64,000 nt of DNA, from NCBI RefSeq assembly GCF_006352025.1, contig NZ_CP040936.1:496001-560000 (forward strand), given 5' to 3'. A model generated the notes under the pieces. It ran no database searches. It was not told where the DNA came from and saw only the letters and a program-made list of their open reading frames with translations. The translations under genes and the position numbers were made by a program. Positions 52,113-60,397 of this stretch are shown piece after piece. Numbering within the stretch: position 1 is the stretch's first letter; each line of letters opens with the position of its first letter. Origin of the DNA: Hymenobacter sp. DG01 (lineage in GTDB: Bacteria > Bacteroidota > Bacteroidia > Cytophagales > Hymenobacteraceae).

Positions 52113-52188
52113 GATTCTGTAGCTCAGCTGGTAGAGCAATACACTTTTAATGTATGGGTCCTGGGTTCGAATCCCAGCGGAATCACCA
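52113..52188 (+). tRNA. tRNA-Lys (TTT), second identical copy, CCA encoded
   Basis: All 76 bases including CCA match the copy at 41949. Anticodon TTT. The bases immediately after the tRNA (CAAA) also match, then the flanks diverge, apart from similar promoters. Followed by its own terminator. Confidence 0.97.
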
Positions 52189-52190
52189 CA

Positions 52191-52227
52191 AAAAGCCCCC
52201 GGTTGCAACCTGCAGCCGGGGGCTTTT
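52191..52227 (+). terminator. Terminator of tRNA-Lys copy 2
   Basis: 12-bp arms (52191-52202, 52216-52227) with A and T runs at the outer ends. It can also serve the minus-strand paa cluster, whose last gene ends at 52297. Confidence 0.88.
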
Positions 52228-52296
52228 GCTTTGAGGCAGGGGTAGGGCTTCAATGCGAGCCGACGCCAGCGCCGGCCCGCACCGGGTATACTTAGA

Positions 52297-53058
52297 TTAT
52301 TTGCTCTTGAATTTCTGGATGGCCTGCCGGGTGAAGTCGGACAGCACCAGTCGGCCACTAATGCCGGCGCGCTCCACCAGCAGCTGGTCCCAGTGCTCCG
52401 TACCGGCCCAGATAACTCGCTTCAGGTCCGTAAGAGCCTCTGGGTTGTAGGCAGCGAGCTTGGTAGCAAAGGCCAGCACAGCCGCATCGAGGGCTTCTTC
52501 GGTTTCCAGCACCTGGGCATATAGGCCTTTTTCCTGGGCCCATTCGGCCGAGCGGAATTCGGCCGCGTCCAGGGCCAGTTGGGCAAAGGCCGCGTTGCCA
52601 ATCTTGCGCTCCACGGCGGGCCCTACCACAAACGGCCCGATGCCGACCACCAGCTCGCTAAGCTTGACCGAGGCCTGGGAAGTAGCAAAGCAGTAGTCGG
52701 TAGCGGCGGCTACGCCTACACCGCCGCCAATGGCCTTGCCCTGTACCCGGCCGATGATGATTTTGGGCGAGGTACGGCAGGCGTTAATCACCTTCGCGAA
52801 GCCCGAGAAGAATTCCAGTCCCTGGGCTTCGTTTTCAATGGCCATCAGCTCATCAAAGGAAGCGCCAGCGCAGAAGGTTTTGGCCCCCTCGCTTTTCAGG
52901 ATGATGACTTTGGTGCCTTCCTGCCGGCCTACCCGCGTAATGGTGTCGGCCAGCTGGGTCAGCAGCGCGCCGGGCAGGGAGTTGTGGCTGGGGTGGAAGA
53001 AGCTGATGGTGGCAATGCCTTCCGGAGAAGTATGGGTAGTAACGGTTCCTGTTTGCAT
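52297..53058 (-). CDS. Enoyl-CoA hydratase/isomerase family protein at the end of the paa cluster
   Basis: 253 residues, crotonase fold. KTFCAGASFDEL gives one oxyanion-hole segment and GKAIGGGVGVAAATDYCFA the other. The usual PExxxGxxPGxGG stretch is replaced by LSELVVGIGPFVVGP, as in the methylglutaconyl-CoA-hydratase-like subgroup, with Glu in LSEL as candidate catalytic residue. In this context it could do the PaaF step (hydration of 2,3-dehydroadipyl-CoA), but the sequence alone does not decide. It lies after paaZ across a 100-base palindromic repeat. Confidence 0.8.
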   Translation of the reverse strand: MQTGTVTTHTSPEGIATISFFHPSHNSLPGALLTQLADTITRVGRQEGTKVIILKSEGAKTFCAGASFDELMAIENEAQGLEFFSGFAKVINACRTSPKIIIGRVQGKAIGGGVGVAAATDYCFATSQASVKLSELVVGIGPFVVGPAVERKIGNAAFAQLALDAAEFRSAEWAQEKGLYAQVLETEEALDAAVLAFATKLAAYNPEALTDLKRVIWAGTEHWDQLLVERAGISGRLVLSDFTRQAIQKFKSK

Positions 53059-53073
53059 GTAGTAGCGATAATT

Positions 53074-53173
53074 GTCATCCTGAGCAGAGCGAAGGACCCT
53101 ATCCCGTCTGAACGGTGCTCGTTCTCACAGCTTGTTCAAACGGGACAAGGTCTTTCGCTCCGCTCAGGATGAC
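53074..53173. repeat. Palindromic repeat A between paaZ and the enoyl-CoA hydratase gene
   Basis: 100 bases. Ends are GTCATCCTGAGC and its exact reverse complement. The arms continue imperfectly for about 34 bases (AGAGCGAAGGACC against GGAGCGAAAGACC) and then into an inner TGAAC/GTTCA pair, so almost the whole element folds into one stem. Related in sequence to the elements at 57698, 55808, 63591 and 62082. Confidence 0.75.
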
Positions 53174-53184
53174 AGAAGGTTTAT

Positions 53185-55236
53185 TTACTCTTGATTTCTC
53201 TTTTTCACCATCGTCAGGATGGTGGCTACGGCTACAGTTTCGCCGGTTTCGTCCGACACGTCCACCAGCCAGCGCACAATGCCTTTGGCTACGTCCTCGG
53301 CGTCGCGCTTTTCCTGGCCGATTTTCTCCTTTACCGTGAGCTTCACCCCGATGGTCATGCCGGGATACACGGGCTTGGTGAAGCGGCATTCATCGAGGCC
53401 GTAGTTGAGCAGCACTGGACCCTTGCGCGGGTCCACGAACATGCCGGCGGCCTTGCTCAGGATGTAGTAGCCGTGGGCCACGCGGCCCGTGAACAGCGTG
53501 CCCTCCAGAGAAGTAGCATCGACGTGGGCGTAGAAATTGTCGCCGGAAACTTGGGCGAAGTTGGTAATGTCGGACTCCGTGACGGTATGGCGGTGCGTAG
53601 TGTAGGTCTGCCCGATTTCCAACTCCTCGAAGTAGTGCTGGAAGGGGTGCTTGTCGCGCTCCGTTTGCCGGGCTTTGGGCTGATACACCTCCGTAATGGC
53701 GGTAATCATGGTGGGGGAACCCTGAATGGCTACGCGCTGCATGAAGTGCTCTACGCCGCGCATGCCACCCATTTCCTGCCCGCCACCGGCGCGGCCGGGG
53801 CCTCCGTGAATGAGCAGGGGTAGGGGCGAACCGTGGCCGGTGCTTTCCTTGGCTACCTCCCCGTTCAGCACCAGAATGCGTCCGTGGTGCGTAGCCGCGC
53901 CGAGCACAAATTCCTGAGCCGTGCGCGGGTCGTTGGTAGCCACGGAGCACACCAGGGAGCCTTTGCCCATGTTGGCCAGGGTAATGGCCTCGTCGAGGTT
54001 TTTGTAAGGCATTAGGGTAGCAACCGGCCCGAAGGCTTCTACCTCGTGGGAATCGGTGAACTTGAAAGGCTCGGGATTCAGCAGCACAATCGGCGACATA
54101 AAGGAGCCGGTTTTGCAGTCGCCGCCAATCACCTGCACGTTGTCCAGGTCGCCGTACACGATGGGGGTGTTCTTGGCCAGCTCCCGCACCTGCTCCCGCA
54201 CGCGGTTGGCCTGGGTCATGTTCACGAGGGCCCCCATGCGCACGCCTTCCGCTTGAGGGTGACCCACGGTAGTTTGGCCCAGTGCCTTGCCCAGCGCAAT
54301 CTGTACATCTTCCAGCAGGTTTTCCGGCACGATGGCCCGGCGGATGGCCGTGCACTTCTGCCCGGCTTTGGCCGTCATCTCCTTACGGATTTCCTTGATA
54401 AACAAGTCGAACTCCACGGTGCCCGGCACGGCATCCGGCCCCAGCACGGCCGCGTTCAGCGAGTCGGCCTCCATGGTGAAGGGCACGGCTTCAGCAATGA
54501 TACGCGGGTGGGCCCGCAGCTTGCGGCCGGTTTCCGCCGAGCCGGTGAAGGTCACCACATCTTGGTAGGTGACGTGGTCCAGGATGCCCTGGCCGGTGCC
54601 GCACACCAGCTGCAAAGCGCCTTCGGGCAGAATTTTGGAGGCAATGATTTCGCGTACCACGGCCTCGGTGAGGTAGGCAGTAGGCACGGCCGGCTTGATG
54701 ATGGCGGGCATCCCGGCCAGCAAATTCACGGCAATCTTCTCCAGCATGCCCCAGATGGGGAAGTTGTAGGCGTTGATGTGCACGGCCACGCCTTCCTTGG
54801 GCACCATGATGTGGTGGCCCATGAAGTTGCCGGCTTTCGACAGCGCAATCGGGTCCGACTCCACGTAGAACGGCTTATCGGGGAATTTGCGGCGCAAAGA
54901 GGCGTTGGCAAACAGGTTACCGATACCGCCCTCAATGTCAATCCAAGAGTCGGCGCGGGTGGCGCCGCTGCGATAGCTGAGGGTGTAAAAGTCTTCCTTT
55001 TTGCTGTCGAGGTGCAGGGCCAGGGCCTTAATCATGCGGCCCCGCTCGTGGAAGGTCATTTTGCGCAGGGCTGGGTTGCCGGTGCGGCGGGCGTACTCGA
55101 GCATGGCGGCAAAGTCCAGGCCTTCGCCGTTGGCAATGGCAATGACCTCGCCGGTGGAAGCGTCGTGCAGCTCGTGCTGCTCGCCCGTGCCGGGCATCCA
55201 GCGGCCCAGCGCGTAGTTTTCGAGGATGGGAGTCAT
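53185..55236 (-). CDS. paaZ: Bifunctional oxepin-CoA hydrolase / semialdehyde dehydrogenase PaaZ
   Basis: 683 residues from the ATG at 55236; the 19 upstream codons are not conserved-looking. N-terminal aldehyde dehydrogenase: Cys295 in AGQKCTAIRR and Glu256 in FTMEADSLN, the same numbers reported for E. coli PaaZ. The C-terminal MaoC-type hydratase domain shows VSGDNFYAHVDAT and GRVAHGYYILS with the Asp/His pair. The hydratase opens oxepin-CoA and the dehydrogenase oxidises the reactive aldehyde to 3-oxo-5,6-dehydrosuberyl-CoA. All catalytic positions are intact. Confidence 0.93.
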   Translation of the reverse strand: MTPILENYALGRWMPGTGEQHELHDASTGEVIAIANGEGLDFAAMLEYARRTGNPALRKMTFHERGRMIKALALHLDSKKEDFYTLSYRSGATRADSWIDIEGGIGNLFANASLRRKFPDKPFYVESDPIALSKAGNFMGHHIMVPKEGVAVHINAYNFPIWGMLEKIAVNLLAGMPAIIKPAVPTAYLTEAVVREIIASKILPEGALQLVCGTGQGILDHVTYQDVVTFTGSAETGRKLRAHPRIIAEAVPFTMEADSLNAAVLGPDAVPGTVEFDLFIKEIRKEMTAKAGQKCTAIRRAIVPENLLEDVQIALGKALGQTTVGHPQAEGVRMGALVNMTQANRVREQVRELAKNTPIVYGDLDNVQVIGGDCKTGSFMSPIVLLNPEPFKFTDSHEVEAFGPVATLMPYKNLDEAITLANMGKGSLVCSVATNDPRTAQEFVLGAATHHGRILVLNGEVAKESTGHGSPLPLLIHGGPGRAGGGQEMGGMRGVEHFMQRVAIQGSPTMITAITEVYQPKARQTERDKHPFQHYFEELEIGQTYTTHRHTVTESDITNFAQVSGDNFYAHVDATSLEGTLFTGRVAHGYYILSKAAGMFVDPRKGPVLLNYGLDECRFTKPVYPGMTIGVKLTVKEKIGQEKRDAEDVAKGIVRWLVDVSDETGETVAVATILTMVKKRNQE

Positions 55237-55338
55237 ATGGGGGGTAGGAAGGTAGGAGGTTTGAAAGGAGGGAAGGGGTAGGAGGCGGGGCAAGTGGTGG
55301 CTACGGAACTGGCGTATCTCTATCTCCTCGTTGGGGGA

Positions 55339-55740
55339 CTAGGCTTGTTCTCTTTGGTAGCCTGATATGGTATCTGCATGTATCCAAGTTGCCGTTGCTC
55401 GAAAAACTACTCCTTTCGGCTGGGTGCTAAACGTTATCTGAAAGCGTGTTCCATCATGGATGATACTAAAGTCGCCAATGCCACCTCCGCTGGGAATAGT
55501 GCACTTGATCAACTCGGCTTGGATCAGGTTTAGAGACAACTGAACTGTATTGCATTTCCGTTGCACCCATTTGGTTGGGGCGTCAGCTGGAAAGTCCTTC
55601 AAATCGAAACGGAGCCTACATTGTAAGTCACTGCCACAGATAATAGCTACCTCATGTAATTGCACTTGCGCCAAAGATGGGGGTTCCGACGAGTAGATAC
55701 TCGTTATAGTTTTAGGATTTATAATGTGCTCAATCCACAT
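55339..55740 (-). CDS. Imm50-like immunity-type protein inside the paa cluster
   Basis: 133 residues, soluble, no signal peptide. The pattern W-x-E-H-I-I-N-P-K-T-I-x-x-I-Y, P-S-L-A-Q-V-Q-L-H-E-V, L-R-F-D-L-x-x-F-P, P-T-K-W-V-Q, N-T-V-Q-L-S-L-N-L and a closing Y resembles Imm50, a family predicted to neutralise polymorphic toxins. Base composition is more AT-rich than the paa genes. No toxin gene is next to it. It lies between paaY and paaZ in the same orientation, just after repeat C. It has no evident role in phenylacetate degradation. Family call is from memory of the pattern. Confidence 0.6.
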   Translation of the reverse strand: MWIEHIINPKTITSIYSSEPPSLAQVQLHEVAIICGSDLQCRLRFDLKDFPADAPTKWVQRKCNTVQLSLNLIQAELIKCTIPSGGGIGDFSIIHDGTRFQITFSTQPKGVVFRATATWIHADTISGYQREQA

Positions 55741-55807
55741 CAGAATAGTGCTTGTAAAAGTCTAGTGTTTGCGGGTAGCAATTCTAACTGAATCTATTCA
55801 CCGAATC

Positions 55808-55838
55808 GGTAGAGATGCTTCGACAAGCTCAGCATGAC
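55808..55838. repeat. Short repeat C (31 bases)
   Basis: Differs from the repeat at 63591-63621 at only two of 31 positions. On the minus strand it reads GTCATGCTGAGCTTGTCGAAG and codes MLSLSKHLY from its own ATG, but here that frame closes after 13 codons. It lies in the gap between paaY and the Imm50-like gene. Confidence 0.75.
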
Positions 55839-55861
55839 GTGCTTCTAATCAATTTTGGTTG

Positions 55862-56461
55862 CTACTCGCCTACTTTCCGTTCGGCCCAGGTTTGGTAGCT
55901 GCCTTGCTGCACCGCGCGGTCGGCCGGAACCTCGCGGAGGGGCTCGCAGGGTTGCAAGGTGGCGTGGAGGTCAGCGGGCAGTTGCATGTAGATGTGGGTG
56001 CCTTCCGTTTTCCAGGCCAGCATCTCGTCACTCACCTGCCGGATGATTTTGTGCGGATTGCCTACCACCAGGCTACGCGGTGGAATCACTTCGTCGGCCT
56101 TAATGAAGCTGAGGGCTCCGATGATGCTTTCGTCGCCGATTTCCACCCGGTCCATGAGCACGGCGTTCATGCCCACCAGCACGTTGCGGCCCACGGTGGC
56201 CCCGTGAATAATGGCGCCGTGGCCGATGTGGGCCATTTCCTTGAGCCGGGTGGTAGTGCCGGGGAACATGTGCACGGTGCAGTTTTCCTGCACGTTGCAA
56301 TTATCCTCAATGATGATCTGGCCCCAGTCGCCGCGAATGGCCGCGCCCGGCCCGATGTACACGTTGCGGCCGATGATGACGTTGCCCGTCACTGTGGCCT
56401 GCGGGTGCACAAACGCCGACTCGTGCACTACCGGAACAATACCATTAAACGAGTAAATCAT
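55862..56461 (-). CDS. paaY: Phenylacetate-pathway protein PaaY (gamma-carbonic-anhydrase fold, thioesterase)
   Basis: 199 residues from the ATG at 56461, which overlaps the paaJ stop by 4 bases (ATGA). Left-handed beta-helix of hexapeptide repeats (VVHESAFVHPQATVTGNVIIG, written here as HESAFVHPQATVTG), with GAAIRGDWGQI and zinc-ligand His in CTVHMF and AHIGHGAIIHG. In E. coli PaaY is a thioesterase that removes stalled ring-hydroxylated CoA esters. The C-terminal extension (EPLREVPADRAVQ) is also seen in PaaY proteins. Confidence 0.88.
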   Translation of the reverse strand: MIYSFNGIVPVVHESAFVHPQATVTGNVIIGRNVYIGPGAAIRGDWGQIIIEDNCNVQENCTVHMFPGTTTRLKEMAHIGHGAIIHGATVGRNVLVGMNAVLMDRVEIGDESIIGALSFIKADEVIPPRSLVVGNPHKIIRQVSDEMLAWKTEGTHIYMQLPADLHATLQPCEPLREVPADRAVQQGSYQTWAERKVGE

Positions 56462-57663
56462 ACCTTCTCGATGATGGCCGCGTAGCCCTGGCCTACCCCC
56501 ACGCACATCGTGATAAGGGCGTAGCGCTTGTTTTGCTTGTGCAGCTCCAGGGCGGCCGTGTTCAGGATGCGGGCCCCGCTCATGCCCAGCGGGTGGCCCA
56601 GAGCAATGGCCCCGCCGTTGGGGTTGATGCGCGGGTCGGAGCCTTCCAGGCCGAGGCCGCGCACGCAGGCCAGGGTTTGGGCGGCAAAGGCTTCGTTGAA
56701 CTCAATCAGGTCGATTTGGTCGAGGGTGAGGCCAGCCTTTTTCAGGGCCTGCTGCGAGGCAGGCACCGGCCCGATGCCCATGGTGCGCGGCTCTACGCCC
56801 GCTACCCCCATGCTCACGATGCGGGCCCGGGGCGTGAGGTTGTGCTGTTTGATGCCGTCTTCTGAAGCCAGCAACAAGGCTGCCGCACCATCGTTCAGAC
56901 CCGAGGAGTTACCAGCCGTAACGGAGCCGTTCTTGCGGAAGGCTGGGCGGAGCTTGGCCAACCCGTCGAGGGTAGTGTTCGACTTGATGAACTCATCCTC
57001 GGAAAACAGCACCGGCTCGCCCTTGCGCTGCGGAATAGCCACGGGCACGATTTCCTCGGCGAAGCGGCCGGAGTCGCGGGCCCGGCCGGCGCGCTGGTGC
57101 GATTCGTAGGCAAACTGGTCCTGGTCTTCGCGGCTGATATGGTACTGATCCACCAAGTTTTCGGCCGTTTCGCCCATGGCATCGGTGCCGTACATGTCTT
57201 CTAGTTTATCGTTGACAAAGCGCCAACCGAAGCTAGAATCGTACATTTTGGAATCGGTACCGAAGGCCTTGCTGGGCTTCGACATGACATAGGGCGCGCG
57301 GGTCATGCTCTCTACACCCCCGGAGATGAACAAGTCACCGTCGCCGCTCTGGATGGCGCGGGCGGCAGCAATGCTGGCCGAAAGGCCCGAGGCACAGAGG
57401 CGGTTTACGGTTTCGCCGGGTACGGAGGTAGGCAAGCCGGCCAGCAGCAGCGCCATGCGGGCCACGTTGCGGTTGTCTTCGCCGGCCTGGTTGGCGCAGC
57501 CCAGAATCACGTCGGCAATGGCAGCCGGGTCGGCGGAAGTGTTGCGCTGCAGCAGCTCCCGGATAACCAAAGCCGCCATGTCATCGGGGCGGACAGCGGC
57601 CAAAGTACCCCCAAAATTGCCAATGGGCGTCCGAATGCCGTCGATGATATATGCTTGGTTCAT
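56458..57663 (-). CDS. paaJ: 3-oxoadipyl-CoA / 3-oxo-5,6-dehydrosuberyl-CoA thiolase PaaJ
   Basis: 401 residues from the ATG at 57663 (NQAYIIDGIRTPIGNFGGTL region). Thiolase: nucleophile Cys90 in NRLCASGLSAS, His in GHPLGMSGAR near residue 356, and Cys in MCVGVGQG near the end. It carries out two thiolytic steps of the paa pathway, releasing acetyl-CoA and finally succinyl-CoA. Translationally coupled to paaY. The upstream gap to paaI contains repeat B. Confidence 0.92.
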   Translation of the reverse strand: MNQAYIIDGIRTPIGNFGGTLAAVRPDDMAALVIRELLQRNTSADPAAIADVILGCANQAGEDNRNVARMALLLAGLPTSVPGETVNRLCASGLSASIAAARAIQSGDGDLFISGGVESMTRAPYVMSKPSKAFGTDSKMYDSSFGWRFVNDKLEDMYGTDAMGETAENLVDQYHISREDQDQFAYESHQRAGRARDSGRFAEEIVPVAIPQRKGEPVLFSEDEFIKSNTTLDGLAKLRPAFRKNGSVTAGNSSGLNDGAAALLLASEDGIKQHNLTPRARIVSMGVAGVEPRTMGIGPVPASQQALKKAGLTLDQIDLIEFNEAFAAQTLACVRGLGLEGSDPRINPNGGAIALGHPLGMSGARILNTAALELHKQNKRYALITMCVGVGQGYAAIIEKV

Positions 57664-57697
57664 GTCAGTTATCAGTTTGTGAGTTGTCAGCCCGCTT

Positions 57698-57803
57698 GTC
57701 ATCCTAAGCCCTGCGAAGGACCTCTACAGAGGGTAACTTCTTTAATTAGCCGGCGGGAGAGGTCCTTCGTCCCTGGCTTGATTCGCCACATGCTCAGTAT
57801 GAC
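57698..57803. repeat. Palindromic repeat B between paaI and paaJ
   Basis: 106 bases. Starts GTCATCCTAAGC and ends GCTCAGTATGAC. Inner arms GCGAAGGACCTCT and AGAGGTCCTTCG are perfectly complementary. The right side has extra bases, so the outer arms are offset. Same family as repeat A. Confidence 0.7.
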
Positions 57804-57828
57804 AAGACTATTATAAAGGCGGCTACTC

Positions 57829-58266
57829 TTACACTATCTCGTTGCTGGTGCGGTATGCCGTGCCTTTGAATAGAGCGAGCAGCACGCCGTGTTGGTTGGT
57901 GGCGCGAATCTGGTACACGCCTACTTTGTGCTTGAGGCCTTCTTCCCGGGCTTCCACGGTAATCACGTCGCCGAGCTTGCCGGCTTCCAAGTAGTCGATG
58001 GTGACGGTAAGGCCGACGCTTTGGCGGCCGTGGCTATTGCAGGCAAAGGCAAACGCCGAGTCGGCCGCTGAAAACGTAACGCCCCCGTGCAGGGCCGCAA
58101 AGCCGTTGAGCATGTCGGGGCGCACGGTGAAATGCAGGCGGCAGTAGCCGGGGGCCACTTCATCTATTTCCAACCCGAGCAGTTTGCTGAACGCATCATG
58201 CTGCAGCATGCGGTCTTTTACGGCCTCGGCTTTGCTACTCGTGCTGGTCGCTTCCGATGGGCTCAT
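57829..58266 (-). CDS. paaI: Hydroxyphenylacetyl-CoA thioesterase PaaI
   Basis: 145 residues. Hotdog-fold thioesterase that hydrolyses ring-hydroxylated phenylacetyl-CoA and protects the CoA pool. Core motif NGFAALHGGVTFSAADSAFAFACN holds the Gly-Gly turn and the catalytic Asp (segment LHGGVTFSAADS). The start overlaps the end of paaH by 32 bases; a second ATG at 58209 (MLQHDAFSKLLG) would remove the overlap and cannot be excluded. Confidence 0.9.
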   Translation of the reverse strand: MSPSEATSTSSKAEAVKDRMLQHDAFSKLLGLEIDEVAPGYCRLHFTVRPDMLNGFAALHGGVTFSAADSAFAFACNSHGRQSVGLTVTIDYLEAGKLGDVITVEAREEGLKHKVGVYQIRATNQHGVLLALFKGTAYRTSNEIV

Positions 58267-59422
58267 GCTGGAAAAAGGTTTGGCCGGCCCGCACCATGCG
58301 ACGCAGGAGCGGGCTGGCGCGGTAGCGGTCCTCGTGGTATTCTTCGTAAAGACTATCGAGGGTGGTCAGGACTGTATCTAGGCCCAACTCGTCGGCCCAG
58401 GCCAGGAGGCCTTTAGGATAGTTGACGCCTTTGGTCATAGCCAGTTCCAGGTCGGTGGGAGAGGCTACGTTCAGGGCCAGCGCATCCACGGCTTCGTTAA
58501 TGAGCATAGCCAGAATGCGGTTCAAAATCAGGCGACCCAGCTGCTCGTCGGGGGTAGGGGCAGGCGGCACAGCTCCTTCGCGGTAGTCATAAAAGCCGCG
58601 GCCTGACTTGCGGCCGTAATAGCCGGCCTCGAACAAGCGCTTCTGGGTGAAGCTGGGCTTGTAGCGCGGATCGAAGAAAAACGACGTGAACACCGACTCC
58701 GTGACGCGGTAATTCACATCGTGCCCAATGAAGTCCATGAGGGCAAACGGACCCATGCGGAAGCCGCCCAGCTCGGTCATGGCCCAGTCGATGGTCGCCA
58801 TATCGGCAATGCCTTCCTCCAGAATCCGGATAGCCTCGCCGTAGAAGGGCCGCGCCACACGGTTCACGATGAAGCCCGGCGTATCCTTAGCCAGCACCGG
58901 CAGCTTGCCCCAGCTCTGCACCAGGTCGCGCACCTGCTCGGCCAGGCCCGCCCGCGTCTGCACCGCTGGAATCACCTCCACTAGCTGCATAATAGGGGCC
59001 GGGTTGAAGAAGTGAATCCCGATGAAGCGCTCCGGTTTCTGGCAAGCGGAGGCGATGGAGGCAATGGACAGGGACGAGGTGTTGCTGGCCAGAATGCAGT
59101 CTTCGGACACCAGCATTTCTGCTTCCCGAAACAGCTGTTGCTTCACGCCCAAATCCTCCACAATGGCCTCCAGCACTAGGCCGCAGTCGTTGAACGTGCC
59201 AATGTCTTCAGTGAGGTGCAGACGGTTGAATACCTCTGCAGCAGCTTCAACCGTCAGCTTGCCTTTCTCGGCCAGTTTGTTCAGGCTGCTCTGAATAGAC
59301 TGCCCGGCGCGCTGCAGGGCCTGAGTGTTCTGGTCGAGGAGGCGGACGGTGTGGCCTGCGGTGGCTACTACCTGGGCAATGCCGGCGCCCATGGCTCCGC
59401 TGCCGATGATACCGATAATCAT
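58235..59422 (-). CDS. paaH: 3-hydroxyacyl-CoA dehydrogenase PaaH
   Basis: 395 residues. Oxidises 3-hydroxyadipyl-CoA with NAD. Rossmann start IIGIIGSGAMGAGIAQV. ASNTSSLSI and GIHFFNPAPIMQLVEV carry the conserved Ser and catalytic His, and IVNRVARPFYGEAIRI opens the first C-terminal helical domain. A second helical 3HCDH_C-like domain covers about 290-380 (LILNRILAMLINEAVDAL). Start overlaps the paaG stop by 4 bases, so translational coupling is likely. Confidence 0.92.
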   Translation of the reverse strand: MIIGIIGSGAMGAGIAQVVATAGHTVRLLDQNTQALQRAGQSIQSSLNKLAEKGKLTVEAAAEVFNRLHLTEDIGTFNDCGLVLEAIVEDLGVKQQLFREAEMLVSEDCILASNTSSLSIASIASACQKPERFIGIHFFNPAPIMQLVEVIPAVQTRAGLAEQVRDLVQSWGKLPVLAKDTPGFIVNRVARPFYGEAIRILEEGIADMATIDWAMTELGGFRMGPFALMDFIGHDVNYRVTESVFTSFFFDPRYKPSFTQKRLFEAGYYGRKSGRGFYDYREGAVPPAPTPDEQLGRLILNRILAMLINEAVDALALNVASPTDLELAMTKGVNYPKGLLAWADELGLDTVLTTLDSLYEEYHEDRYRASPLLRRMVRAGQTFFQHEPIGSDQHE

Positions 59423-60204
59423 TGGCCCGTGAAGCTAGGTTGACGTTTTTCCATGAAAGCTGCTACCCCCTCGCGGTAGTCAGACGTGTTACCGGCTCGC
59501 AGCTGGAAGTCAGCCTCGTAGCGCAACTGCTGGGTCAGGTCGTTGCTGAACGATACGTTCAGGAGCTGCTTGGTATAGGCCAGACCTTTGGTGGGCATGG
59601 CCGCCAGCTTCTTCACCAGAGCTAAGGCATCTTGCTCAAAGGTCTCGTCGGGGAAGGCTTTGTAAATCATGCCCATCTGCACGGCCTCGGCGGCCGATAC
59701 CTTGTCGCCGGTCATCATCAGGGCCGAAGCGCGCTGCATGCCAACGAGGCGGGGCAGGAAGAAGGTACCGGCGCTGTCCGGAATCAGGCCAATCTTGCTG
59801 AACGCCTGAATAAACGAAGCCGATTCCTTGGCTACCACAATATCGCAGGCCAGGGCCAGGTTGGCACCCGCGCCGGCCGCTACCCCGTTCACGGCCGCTA
59901 CCACCGGCTTTTCCAAGCCCCGAATCAGCTCCACAATGGGATTGTACAGCTTCTCCACAATCTCCGCTACTTCCGGGCTGTCGGGGCCCGTGATTTCCGC
60001 CAGATCCTGGCCGGCGCAGAACGCTTTGCCGATGCCCGTGAGCAGCACTGCGCGCACCTCCGGGTTTTGCTGGCACTCGCGCAGGTGCTGCTGCAGAGCC
60101 AGCGCTACCTCTTTGTTAATGCTGTTAAAAACCTGGGGCCGGTTGAAGCAGATAGTGGCTACGCCGCCATCAATGGAGAAAAGCAGGGAAGGAGAGTCGG
60201 ACAT
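59419..60204 (-). CDS. paaG: 1,2-epoxyphenylacetyl-CoA isomerase PaaG
   Basis: 261 residues, crotonase fold. Converts ring-1,2-epoxyphenylacetyl-CoA to oxepin-CoA. FNRPQVFNSINKEV, AFCAGQDLAEI (oxyanion-hole Gly-Gln and catalytic-region Asp typical of PaaG) and NGVAAGAGANLALACDIV, then KIGLIPDSAGTFFLPRLVG. The Asp in PDSAG fits PaaG rather than a hydratase with Glu. The upstream gap to paaD contains a 154-base repeat. Confidence 0.9.
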   Translation of the reverse strand: MSDSPSLLFSIDGGVATICFNRPQVFNSINKEVALALQQHLRECQQNPEVRAVLLTGIGKAFCAGQDLAEITGPDSPEVAEIVEKLYNPIVELIRGLEKPVVAAVNGVAAGAGANLALACDIVVAKESASFIQAFSKIGLIPDSAGTFFLPRLVGMQRASALMMTGDKVSAAEAVQMGMIYKAFPDETFEQDALALVKKLAAMPTKGLAYTKQLLNVSFSNDLTQQLRYEADFQLRAGNTSDYREGVAAFMEKRQPSFTGQ

Positions 60205-60227
60205 GTAGGGCGGATTTTTTAGGACTG

Positions 60228-60381
60228 GTTCCCCTCCTCAGATGAGGAGGGGGTAGGGAGTGGTTTATGCTGGAGAAACAGTTTCTAAAGCTAGCATAGG
60301 AGGATGTTCAACGATTGATCAACCACCCCTAGCCCCTAGCCCCTCGCCGCTTGATGCGCGGAATCATCTGAGGAGGGGAAC
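60228..60381. repeat. 154-base MITE-like element between paaD and paaG
   Basis: Perfect 18-bp terminal inverted repeats (60228-60245 and 60364-60381). The left end is itself a palindrome (CCCCTCCTCA, two bases, TGAGGAGGGG; 60231-60252). An inner pair, a GGGGTAGGGAGTGGTT-like segment against its complement near 60321, extends the pairing. No ORF. No sequence relation to repeats A-E is evident. Confidence 0.7.
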
Positions 60382-60397
60382 TAGCTTTTAGCTTTAA

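Noticed and set aside
54046..55281. Open frame of 411 codons antisense to paaZ
   Set aside because: paaZ has intact catalytic residues at the expected positions; the antisense product is His/Gly/Ala-rich with no domain.
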